DNA of 64,000 nt, from the NCBI RefSeq assembly GCF_014651775.1, contig NZ_BMXN01000003.1:1-64000 (forward strand), written 5' to 3'. The translations under genes were made by a program, and so were the position numbers. A model generated the notes under the pieces. It was not told the origin of the DNA. It searched no databases and saw nothing but the letters and a program-made list of their open reading frames with translations. Source of the stretch: Vreelandella hamiltonii (GTDB taxonomy: Bacteria; Pseudomonadota; Gammaproteobacteria; Pseudomonadales; Halomonadaceae). Shown one piece after another: positions 18,426 through 26,639 of the stretch. The stretch's first letter is position 1. The number at the start of each line of letters is the position of its first letter.

Positions 18426-19343
18426 ATGGCACTGCCTACGGCTATCAAGCTGTTTGAAATGGCCCCTCGCGACGGGCTGCAGAACGAACCGGGCACCCTG
18501 GTGCCCACTGCCACCAAGATCGCGCTGATCGAGCGCCTGGCAGCGGCCGGCCTGCGGCATATCGAAGCCGCCAGCTTCGTTTCTCCCAAGTGGGTACCGC
18601 AGATGGGCGATGCCGCCGAGGTGATGCGCGGCCTCAAGCGCCAGCCCGGCGTGGTGTATTCCGCCCTCACGCCAAACCTGAAGGGGCTGGAAGGCGCTCT
18701 GGACGTGGGCGTCGAGGAGGTCGCCGTGTTTGGCGCCGCCTCGGAAGCGTTCTCGCAGAAGAACATCAACTGCTCGATCACCGAGTCGCTGGCACGCTTT
18801 GAGCCAGTGCTCGCGCGGGCCAACGAGGCAGGCGTGCGAGTGCGTGGCTACGTATCCTGCGTGCTGGGGTGCCCCTACGAAGGGGACATCGCCCCGCAGA
18901 AAGTCGCCGAGGTGGCGAAAGCGCTCTACGACATGGGCTGTTACGAGATTTCCCTCGGGGACACCATCGGTACCGGTACGCCGCTGGCCGCCAAGCGCAT
19001 GATCGAAGCCACCGCCCAACACGTGCCCATCGAACGGCTGGCCGCGCACTTCCATGACACTTACGGCATGGCCATCGCCAACCTGTACGCCGTACTTGAA
19101 GAGGGCGTCAGCGTCATCGACGCCGCCACGGCAGGCCTCGGTGGCTGCCCCTATGCCAAGGGCGCTTCCGGCAACGTGGCCATGGAAGACGTGCTGTACC
19201 TGCTGCAAGGACTCGGCATCGAGACCGGCATCGACCTGCAAGCGGTGATCGACACCGGCGACTGGATCACGCGGCAGTTGGGCCGCCAACCCAGCGCCAA
19301 AGTGGCGCTGGCCAGAGGGTGCACACAGCGCACTCCCGGCTAG
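18426..19343 (+). CDS. liuE: Hydroxymethylglutaryl-CoA lyase
   Basis: Splits 3-hydroxy-3-methylglutaryl-CoA into acetyl-CoA and acetoacetate, the last step of leucine breakdown. A TIM-barrel HMGL-like protein of 305 residues. It carries APRDGLQNEPG near the N-terminus, the metal-binding FHDTYGMA near 215, and the signature GLGGCPYAKGASGNVA near 240 whose cysteine is catalytic. The ATG at 18426 has GGAG upstream. An in-frame ATG 15 codons earlier overlaps liuD and is unlikely. Confidence 0.94.
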   Translation: MALPTAIKLFEMAPRDGLQNEPGTLVPTATKIALIERLAAAGLRHIEAASFVSPKWVPQMGDAAEVMRGLKRQPGVVYSALTPNLKGLEGALDVGVEEVAVFGAASEAFSQKNINCSITESLARFEPVLARANEAGVRVRGYVSCVLGCPYEGDIAPQKVAEVAKALYDMGCYEISLGDTIGTGTPLAAKRMIEATAQHVPIERLAAHFHDTYGMAIANLYAVLEEGVSVIDAATAGLGGCPYAKGASGNVAMEDVLYLLQGLGIETGIDLQAVIDTGDWITRQLGRQPSAKVALARGCTQRTPG

Positions 19344-19417
19344 TACGGCCCGGCCCTAATAATTAAAAACGCTTCACTTCCCGTTCAGACAACAAAAAGA
19401 TTTCGGAGAGACTCACC

Positions 19418-21130
19418 ATGGCATCATCTGCACCGCTTTCCAGCGCCCTGCCCAGCTACACCAGCAGCACCGCCGACAAACCCTTGCTGGGCATGACCAT
19501 TGGCGACAAGTTCGACCAGATTGCCGCCCAATACCCGGACAACGACGCGTTGATCGCGCTGCACCAGAACATTCACTGGAGCTACCGAGAACTGCAGCGG
19601 GAGGTGAATCGCTGCGCTCGGGCCCTGCTTGCCATGGGGGTCAAGAAAGGCGACCGGGTCGGCATCTGGGCACCCAACTGCAGCGAGTGGACGCTGAGCC
19701 AGTTTGCCACCGCCAAGATCGGTGCCATTCTGGTCAACATCAACCCCTCTTACCGTACCCACGAGCTGGAGTACGCGCTCAACCAATCCGGTGCACGCTT
19801 TTTGATCACCGCCCACCAGTTCAAGAGCTCCAACTACACCGCCATGCTGTACGAGCTGGCCCCCGAGCTGAACCACTGCGCCGAAGGGGCGCTGAACGCC
19901 CATAAGCTGCCGCAGCTGCAGTGCATCATCAACCTCAGCGACGAAAAGCACAGCGGCATGTGGCGCTGGGCCGACTTCATTGGCCAGGCCGACACCGTCA
20001 GCCAGACCGAAGTGGACGACCTGCAGGCCACCCTGCAGTTCGACGACCCGATCAACATTCAATACACCTCCGGCACCACGGGGTTTCCCAAGGGTGCCAC
20101 GCTCTCCCACCACAACATTCTCAACAACGGCTTTTTCGTGGCAGAGAGCATGGGCTTTACCAGCGCCGACCGGCTGGTGATCCCCGTGCCGCTCTACCAC
20201 TGCTTCGGCATGGTCATGGGCAACCTGGGCTGCATGACCCATGGGGCCGCCATGATCTACCCGGACGAAGGCTTCGACCCCGGTAAAGTCCTGAAAGCCG
20301 TCCATGAGCAGAAAGCCACCGCCCTCTACGGTGTACCCACCATGTTCATTGCCGAGCTCGAACACCCCGACTTCGCGTCGACCGACTTTTCCTCGCTGCG
20401 TACCGGGATCATGGCTGGCTCCATCTGCCCTGCCGAAATCATGAAGCAGGTCATCGACAAGATGAACATGAAGGGCGTGCAGATTGCCTACGGCATGACC
20501 GAGACCAGCCCGGTGTCGACACAGACCGGCGCCAACGACACCATCGACAAGCGCGTTTCCACCGTGGGCCGCACACAACCCCACCTGGAAAGCAAGATCG
20601 TCGACCCCGGCAATGGCGGCATTCTGCCCCGTGGTGAAATCGGCGAGCTGTGCACCCGTGGATATAGCGTGATGCTCAAGTACTGGAACAACGACAAAGC
20701 CACCGCCGAAGCCATCGACGAGGCAGGCTGGATGCACACCGGCGACCTGGCCACCATGGATGACCAGGGCTACATCCAGATCGTGGGACGGATCAAGGAC
20801 ATGGTGATTCGCGGCGGTGAAAACGTCTACCCGAAAGAGATCGAAGAGTTTCTGTACGCCCACCCGGCCATTTCCGAAGTCCAGGTCACCGGCGTGCCCG
20901 ACAAGAAGTATGGCGAAGAGCTGATCGCCTGGGTGAAGCTCAACGCCACCGCGGGCGAGATCACCGGTGAAGACCTGCGCGAATACTGCAAGGGCAAGAT
21001 CACCCACTTCAAGATCCCACGCTACTTCAAGTTCGTGGATGCGTTCCCCATGACCGTCACCGGCAAGATCCAGAAATTCAAGATGCGCGAAATCTCGATA
21101 GAAGAGCTGGGCCTGGACGAGCAGAAGTAG
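19418..21130 (+). CDS. AMP-forming acyl-CoA synthetase of the liu cluster
   Basis: Activates a carboxylic acid to its CoA thioester through an acyl-adenylate. The 570-residue protein has the adenylate-forming motifs [18 protein letters not shown] (phosphate loop, near 212), [10 protein letters not shown] (near 358), GWMHTGDLA (near 435) and a C-terminal [13 protein letters not shown] with the catalytic lysine. It resembles medium/short-chain acyl-CoA synthetases of the ACSF2 type. Following liuE, it may activate isovalerate, another branched acid or acetoacetate, but sequence alone cannot tell. A 74-base spacer without a terminator separates it from liuE. GGAGAG lies upstream of the ATG. Confidence 0.88.
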   Translation: MASSAPLSSALPSYTSSTADKPLLGMTIGDKFDQIAAQYPDNDALIALHQNIHWSYRELQREVNRCARALLAMGVKKGDRVGIWAPNCSEWTLSQFATAKIGAILVNINPSYRTHELEYALNQSGARFLITAHQFKSSNYTAMLYELAPELNHCAEGALNAHKLPQLQCIINLSDEKHSGMWRWADFIGQADTVSQTEVDDLQATLQFDDPINIQYTSGTTGFPKGATLSHHNILNNGFFVAESMGFTSADRLVIPVPLYHCFGMVMGNLGCMTHGAAMIYPDEGFDPGKVLKAVHEQKATALYGVPTMFIAELEHPDFASTDFSSLRTGIMAGSICPAEIMKQVIDKMNMKGVQIAYGMTETSPVSTQTGANDTIDKRVSTVGRTQPHLESKIVDPGNGGILPRGEIGELCTRGYSVMLKYWNNDKATAEAIDEAGWMHTGDLATMDDQGYIQIVGRIKDMVIRGGENVYPKEIEEFLYAHPAISEVQVTGVPDKKYGEELIAWVKLNATAGEITGEDLREYCKGKITHFKIPRYFKFVDAFPMTVTGKIQKFKMREISIEELGLDEQK

Positions 21131-21135
21131 CCGCC

Positions 21136-21948
21136 ATGGCAAAGCCCCTGGCGCATCACTACGATCAGGGGCTGCGCGACCAGGAGATCCTCCAGCAGTT
21201 GCGCAGCCATTATCCTGAGGGTCCGACGCTGCACCAGCTCGCGCCACTGGACCAACTGCATATCGGTGGCCTGGCCGCCTCGGCCAGGCTGTTGGCCCTG
21301 ATTGAGCCGCAAAGCGAGGTGCTGGACATCGGTGCCGGGCTGGGCGGGCTGATGCGCCAGGGCGCGGCCATGGGCCTGCACATGACCGGGCTGGATATCA
21401 CCCACCGCTTCAGCGCGCTCAACCGGGCCATCAGCCAACTCACCCCCACCCCCATGGGCGGAAAATTGCGCTGGGTGACGGGAAATGCCAGCGCTCTGCC
21501 GTTTACCGACGCGAGCTTCGATGCGGTGGTGTTTCAACACAGCCTGATGAACATGCCTGACCCGGAAAACGTACTGGCCCAGTGCCGCCGAGTGCTGCGC
21601 CCCGGTGGGCAGCTGGTGATGCACGAAGTGGTGGGCGGCCCGAACCAGGCGGCGCTGCGCTACCCCGTGCCCTGGGCGGAAGGGCCCGAACATTCACACC
21701 TGCTCAGCCTGGAAGCACTGACTACCCTGCTGCAACGGCAAGGCTTCACCTTGCAACACCACGAGGATTGGAGCCAGACCGCCCTGGCCTGGCGCCAGCG
21801 TCAACGCCAAAAGGAGCAGACCGCCCAGCCTGCGGTCGTCTCGCCCCAGTGGGTATTTGGCGAGCGCTTCCTGACCATGGGCAAGCACCTGCTGGAAAAT
21901 CTCGCTCAACAGGCAATTAACGTGGTGGAAATCAGCGCCCGTTGCTAA
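21136..21948 (+). CDS. SAM-dependent class I methyltransferase
   Basis: A 270-residue methyltransferase of the Methyltransf_11 type. The SAM-binding glycine motif is VLDIGAGLGGLM (near residue 62). An acidic ribose-binding residue follows in GLDITHRF, and the post-motif blocks are LPFTDASFDAVVFQHSLMNM and VLRPGGQLVMHEV. The N-terminal LDQLHIGGLAAS segment resembles sarcosine/dimethylglycine and phosphoethanolamine N-methyltransferases. A small-molecule amine substrate is therefore conceivable, and glycine-betaine synthesis would suit a halophile, but this is speculative. It begins 5 bases after the acyl-CoA synthetase stop, so the two are almost certainly co-transcribed. Its role in the liu context is not evident. 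Confidence 0.75.
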   Translation: MAKPLAHHYDQGLRDQEILQQLRSHYPEGPTLHQLAPLDQLHIGGLAASARLLALIEPQSEVLDIGAGLGGLMRQGAAMGLHMTGLDITHRFSALNRAISQLTPTPMGGKLRWVTGNASALPFTDASFDAVVFQHSLMNMPDPENVLAQCRRVLRPGGQLVMHEVVGGPNQAALRYPVPWAEGPEHSHLLSLEALTTLLQRQGFTLQHHEDWSQTALAWRQRQRQKEQTAQPAVVSPQWVFGERFLTMGKHLLENLAQQAINVVEISARC

Positions 21949-22025
21949 CCTGTAACGGTTGGCTCGATAAATGGCGACAATCACGCATAACGACAAGGTC
22001 ACGATCAAGGACAAGAGGAACGCCA

Positions 22026-22592
22026 ATGAACCGCCTGGCAAGCACCCTGTTCCTGACGCTGGTGAGCGCCGCGCCCTTCGCCACTGCCCTGGCAAATGAC
22101 GATACGGCACTGCTTGCCTATGCGGCCCCCGACGGTGAGTGGATTCGGCTGGATAACGGCGTGGTGCTGGAAGGCAGCGACCTGAGCAGCCTCGACACCA
22201 ACACCACCGGCTTTCGGCTGACCGCGGGCTTCAGCCCCGAACGGCTGCCCCGGCTGGATATCGGTGCCGAGATCGCCTATCGCGAAAGTGAAGAAGTCCC
22301 CATTACTTCCCAGGTGAACCCGCTGCTCATGGACACCCTGAGCCTGGGTGGCGCCCTGGTGGCAGGCGTGCGCATGGGCGCCGTCAGCATTTATGCCAAG
22401 TCCGGCTTCACCGAGTGGCGTGGTGAAGCGTACCAGCCCCAGGCCGATGATGGCGGCACGGCGCTGCTGCAAGGCTTCGGCGCCACCATGACCATCAACC
22501 GGTTGATCAGCCGTTTCGAGTACGAACGTATCGATGCACCCACGCTCAGCCACCTCAATATGCTCAGCGCTTCGCTACACCTGCCGTTTTAA
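22026..22592 (+). CDS. Small outer-membrane beta-barrel-like protein, function unknown
   Basis: A 188-residue protein with an N-terminal signal peptide (MNRLASTLFLTLVSAAPFATALA, in part, cleavage near residue 24). The mature part of about 165 residues has alternating hydrophobic stretches (GFRLTAGFSPERLPRLDIGAEIAY in part, LSLGGALVAGVRMGAVSIYAKSG in part) and a terminal phenylalanine (SASLHLPF). That is the pattern of an 8-strand outer-membrane barrel needing BAM insertion. The ATG at 22026 follows AAGAGGAACG. The open frame upstream is arginine-rich and unlikely to be translated. I recognise no specific family. Confidence 0.65.
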   Translation: MNRLASTLFLTLVSAAPFATALANDDTALLAYAAPDGEWIRLDNGVVLEGSDLSSLDTNTTGFRLTAGFSPERLPRLDIGAEIAYRESEEVPITSQVNPLLMDTLSLGGALVAGVRMGAVSIYAKSGFTEWRGEAYQPQADDGGTALLQGFGATMTINRLISRFEYERIDAPTLSHLNMLSASLHLPF

Positions 22593-22626
22593 TCCCAGTT
22601 TTCGATGCTGCCAGCCGAGATGTCTC

Positions 22627-22680
22627 TTGACCCGGCGTTTATCCGTGTTAATGTACTAGCGTACTAGTACATTAACACGG
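22627..22680 (+). promoter_or_regulatory. trpR promoter with TrpR operator in a 38-bp palindrome
   Basis: TTGACC at 22627-22632 is a candidate -35. Bases 22643-22659 (CCGTGTTAATGTACTAG) and 22664-22680 are perfect 17-base inverted arms around a 4-base centre. The inner 18 bases, GTACTAGCGTACTAGTAC, match the known TrpR operator pattern GTACTAGTTAACTAGTAC except at the centre. The -10 would fall inside the palindrome, so bound TrpR should block transcription. This predicts tryptophan-dependent autoregulation of trpR and repression of trpEG. Confidence 0.8.
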
Positions 22681-22707
22681 ATTACATCGACCGCTGGTGA
22701 CTCACTC

Positions 22708-22977
22708 ATGACCCTCTCTCCGTCACACTATCAGACTGAGCTGGTACGCCATCTGGTGGCCATCGAGACCCCCGAGGCCATGGACGCTGCGCTGGCCAGC
22801 CTGCTGACACCAGCGGAGTACCAGGAAATCAGCAAGCGCCTGCAGATTTTCAAGCTGCTCAACGAAGGGGTGCCCCACCGCAAGATTGCCGACACCCTCG
22901 GGGTCGGTATTGCCACGGTATCCAGGGGCTCTCGCGCACTGAACCAGTCATCTTCATCACGGAACGACCCTTTATGA
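22708..22977 (+). CDS. trpR: Trp operon repressor
   Basis: Tryptophan-activated DNA-binding repressor, 89 residues, all-helical. The helix-turn-helix is in the C-terminal half (GVPHRKIADTLGVGIATVSRGSRAL). The preceding LLTPAEYQEISKRLQIFKLL matches TrpR helices C and D. It is slightly shorter than E. coli TrpR (108 residues). It lies directly downstream of a TrpR operator and overlaps trpE by 4 bases (ATGA), an arrangement that couples the repressor to its target in one transcript. E. coli trpR, by contrast, is a separate gene. Confidence 0.92.
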   Translation: MTLSPSHYQTELVRHLVAIETPEAMDAALASLLTPAEYQEISKRLQIFKLLNEGVPHRKIADTLGVGIATVSRGSRALNQSSSSRNDPL

Positions 22978-24391
22978 GCACTCACACTCAGGCCAACACC
23001 ACTGGCCCAACGCCGTTTACACTGCCTCGTAAACCGCACTACGTGACGCTGGCGGCAGACTGCGACTTCTTCGCCCTGTTTCAGAAAATCGAGCGCCGCT
23101 TCGACACCTGCTACATGCTGGAGTCGCTGGGCGAAGATAGCCATATGGCACGCCACTCGATCATTGGCTTCGATCCCGAATATACGCTGTACGCCAATGG
23201 CCACACGCTGACCATCGAAAACCGCGACGGTCAGGCCGAGCAGTACACCAGCGAGAACCCCTACGAGCTGCTGCGCAGCCTGATTCCGCAGAACATCATT
23301 TCCCGCAAGTACGCCGGCGGCCTCAGCGGCTATCTGGGCTACGACGCCATGCAGTACTTCGAGCCTTCGCTGACGCTGAAAGCCAGCGACGACTTCGATA
23401 CGTTCCGCTTCGGGCTTTACAAGGATGGCTTGATCCTCGACAAGATGACCGGGGAAGTCACCTACTTCTACTACGACAACAGCCGCTATGATTTTCTGCA
23501 GACACTGATCGAAGCAGCAGACGAGCCTGCCGGGGCACTCAGCATTACCGCGCTGGGCGACACCATGAGCAAGGCCCAGCATGCCGAAGCCGTGGCCAAA
23601 GTGAAGCAGGACATCATCGACGGCAAGGTGTTCCAGTGTGAAGTGGGATTCAAGAAGCGCTTTCGCATCCAGGGCGATACCCTGGCGCTCTATGACCAGC
23701 TGCGCACCATCAACCCGTCACCACAGATGTATTACGTCAAATTCGGTGAACAGAAGCTGATCGGCGCCAGCCCCGAGCTGCTGTTTCGCCTGCGCCAGGG
23801 CGAAATGGAAACCTTCCCGCTGGCGGGCACCACGCTCCGTGGCCAGACCCCCCAGGAAGACACGCAGCTGGCCCGCGCACTGCTCAACGACCCGAAGGAG
23901 ATCGCCGAGCACAACATGATCGTGGACCTGCACCGCAACGACATCGGCCGCGTGGCCCAGTTTGGAACAGTGAAGGTACGCAGCCTGATGGACATCAAGC
24001 GGTTCAGCCATGTACAGCACATCTCCAGCGAGATCGTCGGCATCATCGCCGAAGGCGAAGACATGTTCACCGCCCTGGCCAGCAACTTCCCTGCCGGAAC
24101 GCTGACCGGCGCTCCCAAGATCGAGGCCATGAAGATCATCGACGACCTGGAAACCGACGGTCGCGGCCCCTATGGCGGCGCAGTGGGCCAGTTTTCCTTC
24201 AATGGCGACTGCACCTTCGCCATTCCGATTCGTACGGTGTTCGTCAACGGTGAACGCGCCTACGTGCAAACCTGCGGCGGCAACGTCTACGACAGCAACG
24301 CCGAGGATGAGTACGAGGAGATTCGTCGCAAGTTTGCCGGTACCCGCAAGGCGCTAGCCCCCTTTATGAGCACGGAAACGGAGAGCCCCGC

Positions 24392-24395
<4 letters not shown>
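22974..24395 (+). CDS. trpE: Anthranilate synthase component I
   Basis: Converts chorismate and ammonia to anthranilate, the first committed step of tryptophan synthesis, with glutamine-derived ammonia from TrpG. The 473-residue protein has an N-terminal regulatory half with CYMLESLGE, a variant of the LLES tryptophan-binding motif. The C-terminal chorismate-binding domain includes TFPLAGTTLRG, DLHRNDIGRV, FPAGTLTGAPKIEAM and GPYGGAVGQFS. The GTLTGAPK block is shared with aminodeoxychorismate synthase (PabB), so PabB was considered. The TrpR operator, trpR and trpG neighbours favour TrpE. It overlaps both neighbours by 4 bases. Confidence 0.88.
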
Positions 24396-25043
<648 letters not shown>

Positions 25044-25066
<23 letters not shown>

Positions 25067-25337
25067 GCGCCAGAACAGCCGCCAGACAGGCCAGGTTGAG
25101 CACCACCGTGACCCAGAATACTCGCCGAAAAGCGGTTTTCTGGGTCTTGTGGCGCAGCTGCTGCTGAGCGCACCACGCGCCTGGCCAACCCCCTAACAGC
25201 GCCAGCCAGTGCAGCGTTTTTTCGCTCACCCGCTGGCGCTTCTTGATCGCCGCCCGCTTGTCCCATGCATAGGTGGCATAAGTCACGACGCTGGCCGCTG
25301 CATAGAGCGCCAGCCCGAAAAGCATCCATGAATTCAT
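25044..25337 (-). CDS. DUF1294 small membrane protein
   Basis: A 97-residue inner-membrane protein with hydrophobic segments at about residues 4-22 and 73-92. Between them is the conserved DUF1294 core: AWDKRAAIKKRQRVSE, LALLGGWPGAWCAQQ and RHKTQKTAFRRVFW. The function of the family is unknown, and in some proteins it is fused to a cold-shock domain. The start is the ATG at 25335-25337. The reading frame extends 37 codons upstream, but that part would overlap the rluF coding end and looks non-native. The gene lies 16 bases downstream of rluF and overlaps the end of trpG tail to tail. Confidence 0.8.
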
Positions 25338-25353
25338 GATGTGCCCTGGCTGA

Positions 25354-26397
25354 CTATTTGCGCCGGGAAGACGGCTTACCGGCGGCTGTTCTGCCCCCAC
25401 CAGGACGACCACCCTTGATAGCACTCTTGCCCGCGCCCGGCTTGCCACCGGGTTTACTGCCGGGCCTGCCCTTGCCTTTGGCAGCCGGTTTTCCCGTTGG
25501 CTTTGCTTTGGCGCCTGGCTTACCCGACGCGGCTACTTTTCCCTTGGAGTCCTGACGGCTCTTGCCACCCGAACGGGCACCTGGTGAGGCCTTTTTCGCT
25601 GCCGGTGGTTTACCTTTCGCGCCATGTCTGTTGCCGCTGTAGTCAGGCCTGTCGCTTTTTTTCTTCTCCGGTGCGGCTTGCGAGGTTTCGGTCAGGGCAA
25701 TGATGGTCTCGATCTCACGGGGCGTCAGATCGCGCCAGTCGCCCAGCGCCAGGCCTTTCAGGGATACGTTCATGATGCGTGTACGCACCAGTTGCGTCAC
25801 TTCGTAACCGAAGTATTCGCACATACGGCGAATTTGACGATTCAGCCCCTGCACCAGCGTAATATTGAAGACGAAAGTAGACTCCTTGACCACGCGACAC
25901 TTTTTGGTCACCTGGCCAAGAATGGGCACCCCGCCCTGCATACCGGCAATGAACTCATCGGTGATCGGCTTATCCACCGTCACCACGTACTCTTTCTCGT
26001 GATGATTGTTGGCGCGCAGAATCTTGTTGACCAGATCGCCATTGTTGGTGAGAAAGATCAGGCCTTGGGAGTCCTTGTCCAGCCGTCCGATGGGAAAGAT
26101 ACGCGTGCCGTGCTTGACGAACTCGACGATGTTGTCCTTCTCGGCAGACTCCGTGGTGCTGACGATGCCCACCGGCTTGTTCAGCGCGATCAATACCAGG
26201 TCTTCTTCTTCCTGCGGTTCGATCTCCTGGCCGTTCACCTTGACCCGATCTCCCGCCACCACCTGATCCCCCGTGGTGGCCCGGCGACCGTTGATATAGA
26301 CATTGCCCTGCTCCACGAAGCGGTCGGCTTCGCGGCGGGAGCACAGGCCGCTTTCACTGATGTACTTGTTGATACGGGTAGAGGTTCTTAACGGCAT
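25354..26397 (-). CDS. rluF: 23S rRNA pseudouridine synthase RluF with a histone-like tail
   Basis: Isomerises a uridine in 23S rRNA (U2604 in E. coli numbering for RluF). The protein has 347 residues: an S4 RNA-binding domain (about 5-60) and a RsuA-type catalytic domain (about 65-237). The family motif [18 protein letters not shown] places the catalytic aspartate at 107, with [17 protein letters not shown] further on. Residues from about 240 to the end are a very basic Lys/Gly/Ala/Pro tail rich in KPxxK and PGxK repeats, resembling histone H1-like or RNA-binding tails. E. coli RluF also has a basic tail, but a shorter one. RluB is the close alternative. Confidence 0.85.
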   Translation of the reverse strand: MPLRTSTRINKYISESGLCSRREADRFVEQGNVYINGRRATTGDQVVAGDRVKVNGQEIEPQEEEDLVLIALNKPVGIVSTTESAEKDNIVEFVKHGTRIFPIGRLDKDSQGLIFLTNNGDLVNKILRANNHHEKEYVVTVDKPITDEFIAGMQGGVPILGQVTKKCRVVKESTFVFNITLVQGLNRQIRRMCEYFGYEVTQLVRTRIMNVSLKGLALGDWRDLTPREIETIIALTETSQAAPEKKKSDRPDYSGNRHGAKGKPPAAKKASPGARSGGKSRQDSKGKVAASGKPGAKAKPTGKPAAKGKGRPGSKPGGKPGAGKSAIKGGRPGGGRTAAGKPSSRRK

Positions 26398-26421
26398 AAA
26401 GCGCTACGTCATCCCATTGGG

Positions 26422-26532
26422 TTAAAAAGAGGAGCCCGGCTGCTGGAGGAAGGCGACTTCTTCCGGCGCGGCGAGGGCAGGCGCTAAGGTTTGAAACCAG
26501 AAGACCATCACGGCCTGAGCATCTGCGTGCAT
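26422..26532 (-). CDS. Candidate small ORF (36 residues) upstream of rluF
   Basis: A 37-codon frame begins at ATG 26530-26532, right after an excellent ribosome binding site (AGGGGAGGTG, about 4 bases before the ATG), and ends with TAA at 26422-26424. The peptide starts MHADAQAVMVFWF, continues with a hydrophobic QTLAPALAA stretch and ends QQPGSSF. It could be a small membrane-associated protein or a leader peptide for rluF, which begins 24 bases past its stop. I recognise no family. It lies between the ppc terminator and rluF in a region that otherwise has no gene. Confidence 0.5.
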   Translation of the reverse strand: MHADAQAVMVFWFQTLAPALAAPEEVAFLQQPGSSF

Positions 26533-26589
26533 GGTGCACCTCCCCTGGAGTGCGTCGATAAAAGCTCAACGAAAACAGCAGCCCAACAT

Positions 26590-26625
26590 AAACAAAAGCG
26601 CCGCCACCCGAGGAGTGACGGCGCT
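26590..26625 (-). terminator. Intrinsic terminator after ppc
   Basis: On the minus strand AGCGCCGTCAC pairs with GTGGCGGCGCT (one G-T wobble) around a 7-base loop, followed by TTTGTTT. It lies 15 bases beyond the ppc stop and so ends the ppc transcript before the small ORF and rluF. Confidence 0.8.
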
Positions 26626-26639
26626 GGCCCACGGTGCGA

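Noticed and set aside
26354-26632. 92-codon frame overlapping the small ORF and ppc terminator region
   Set aside because: It reads through a terminator hairpin and lacks a ribosome binding site. The overlapping 36-codon frame in another phase is better supported.
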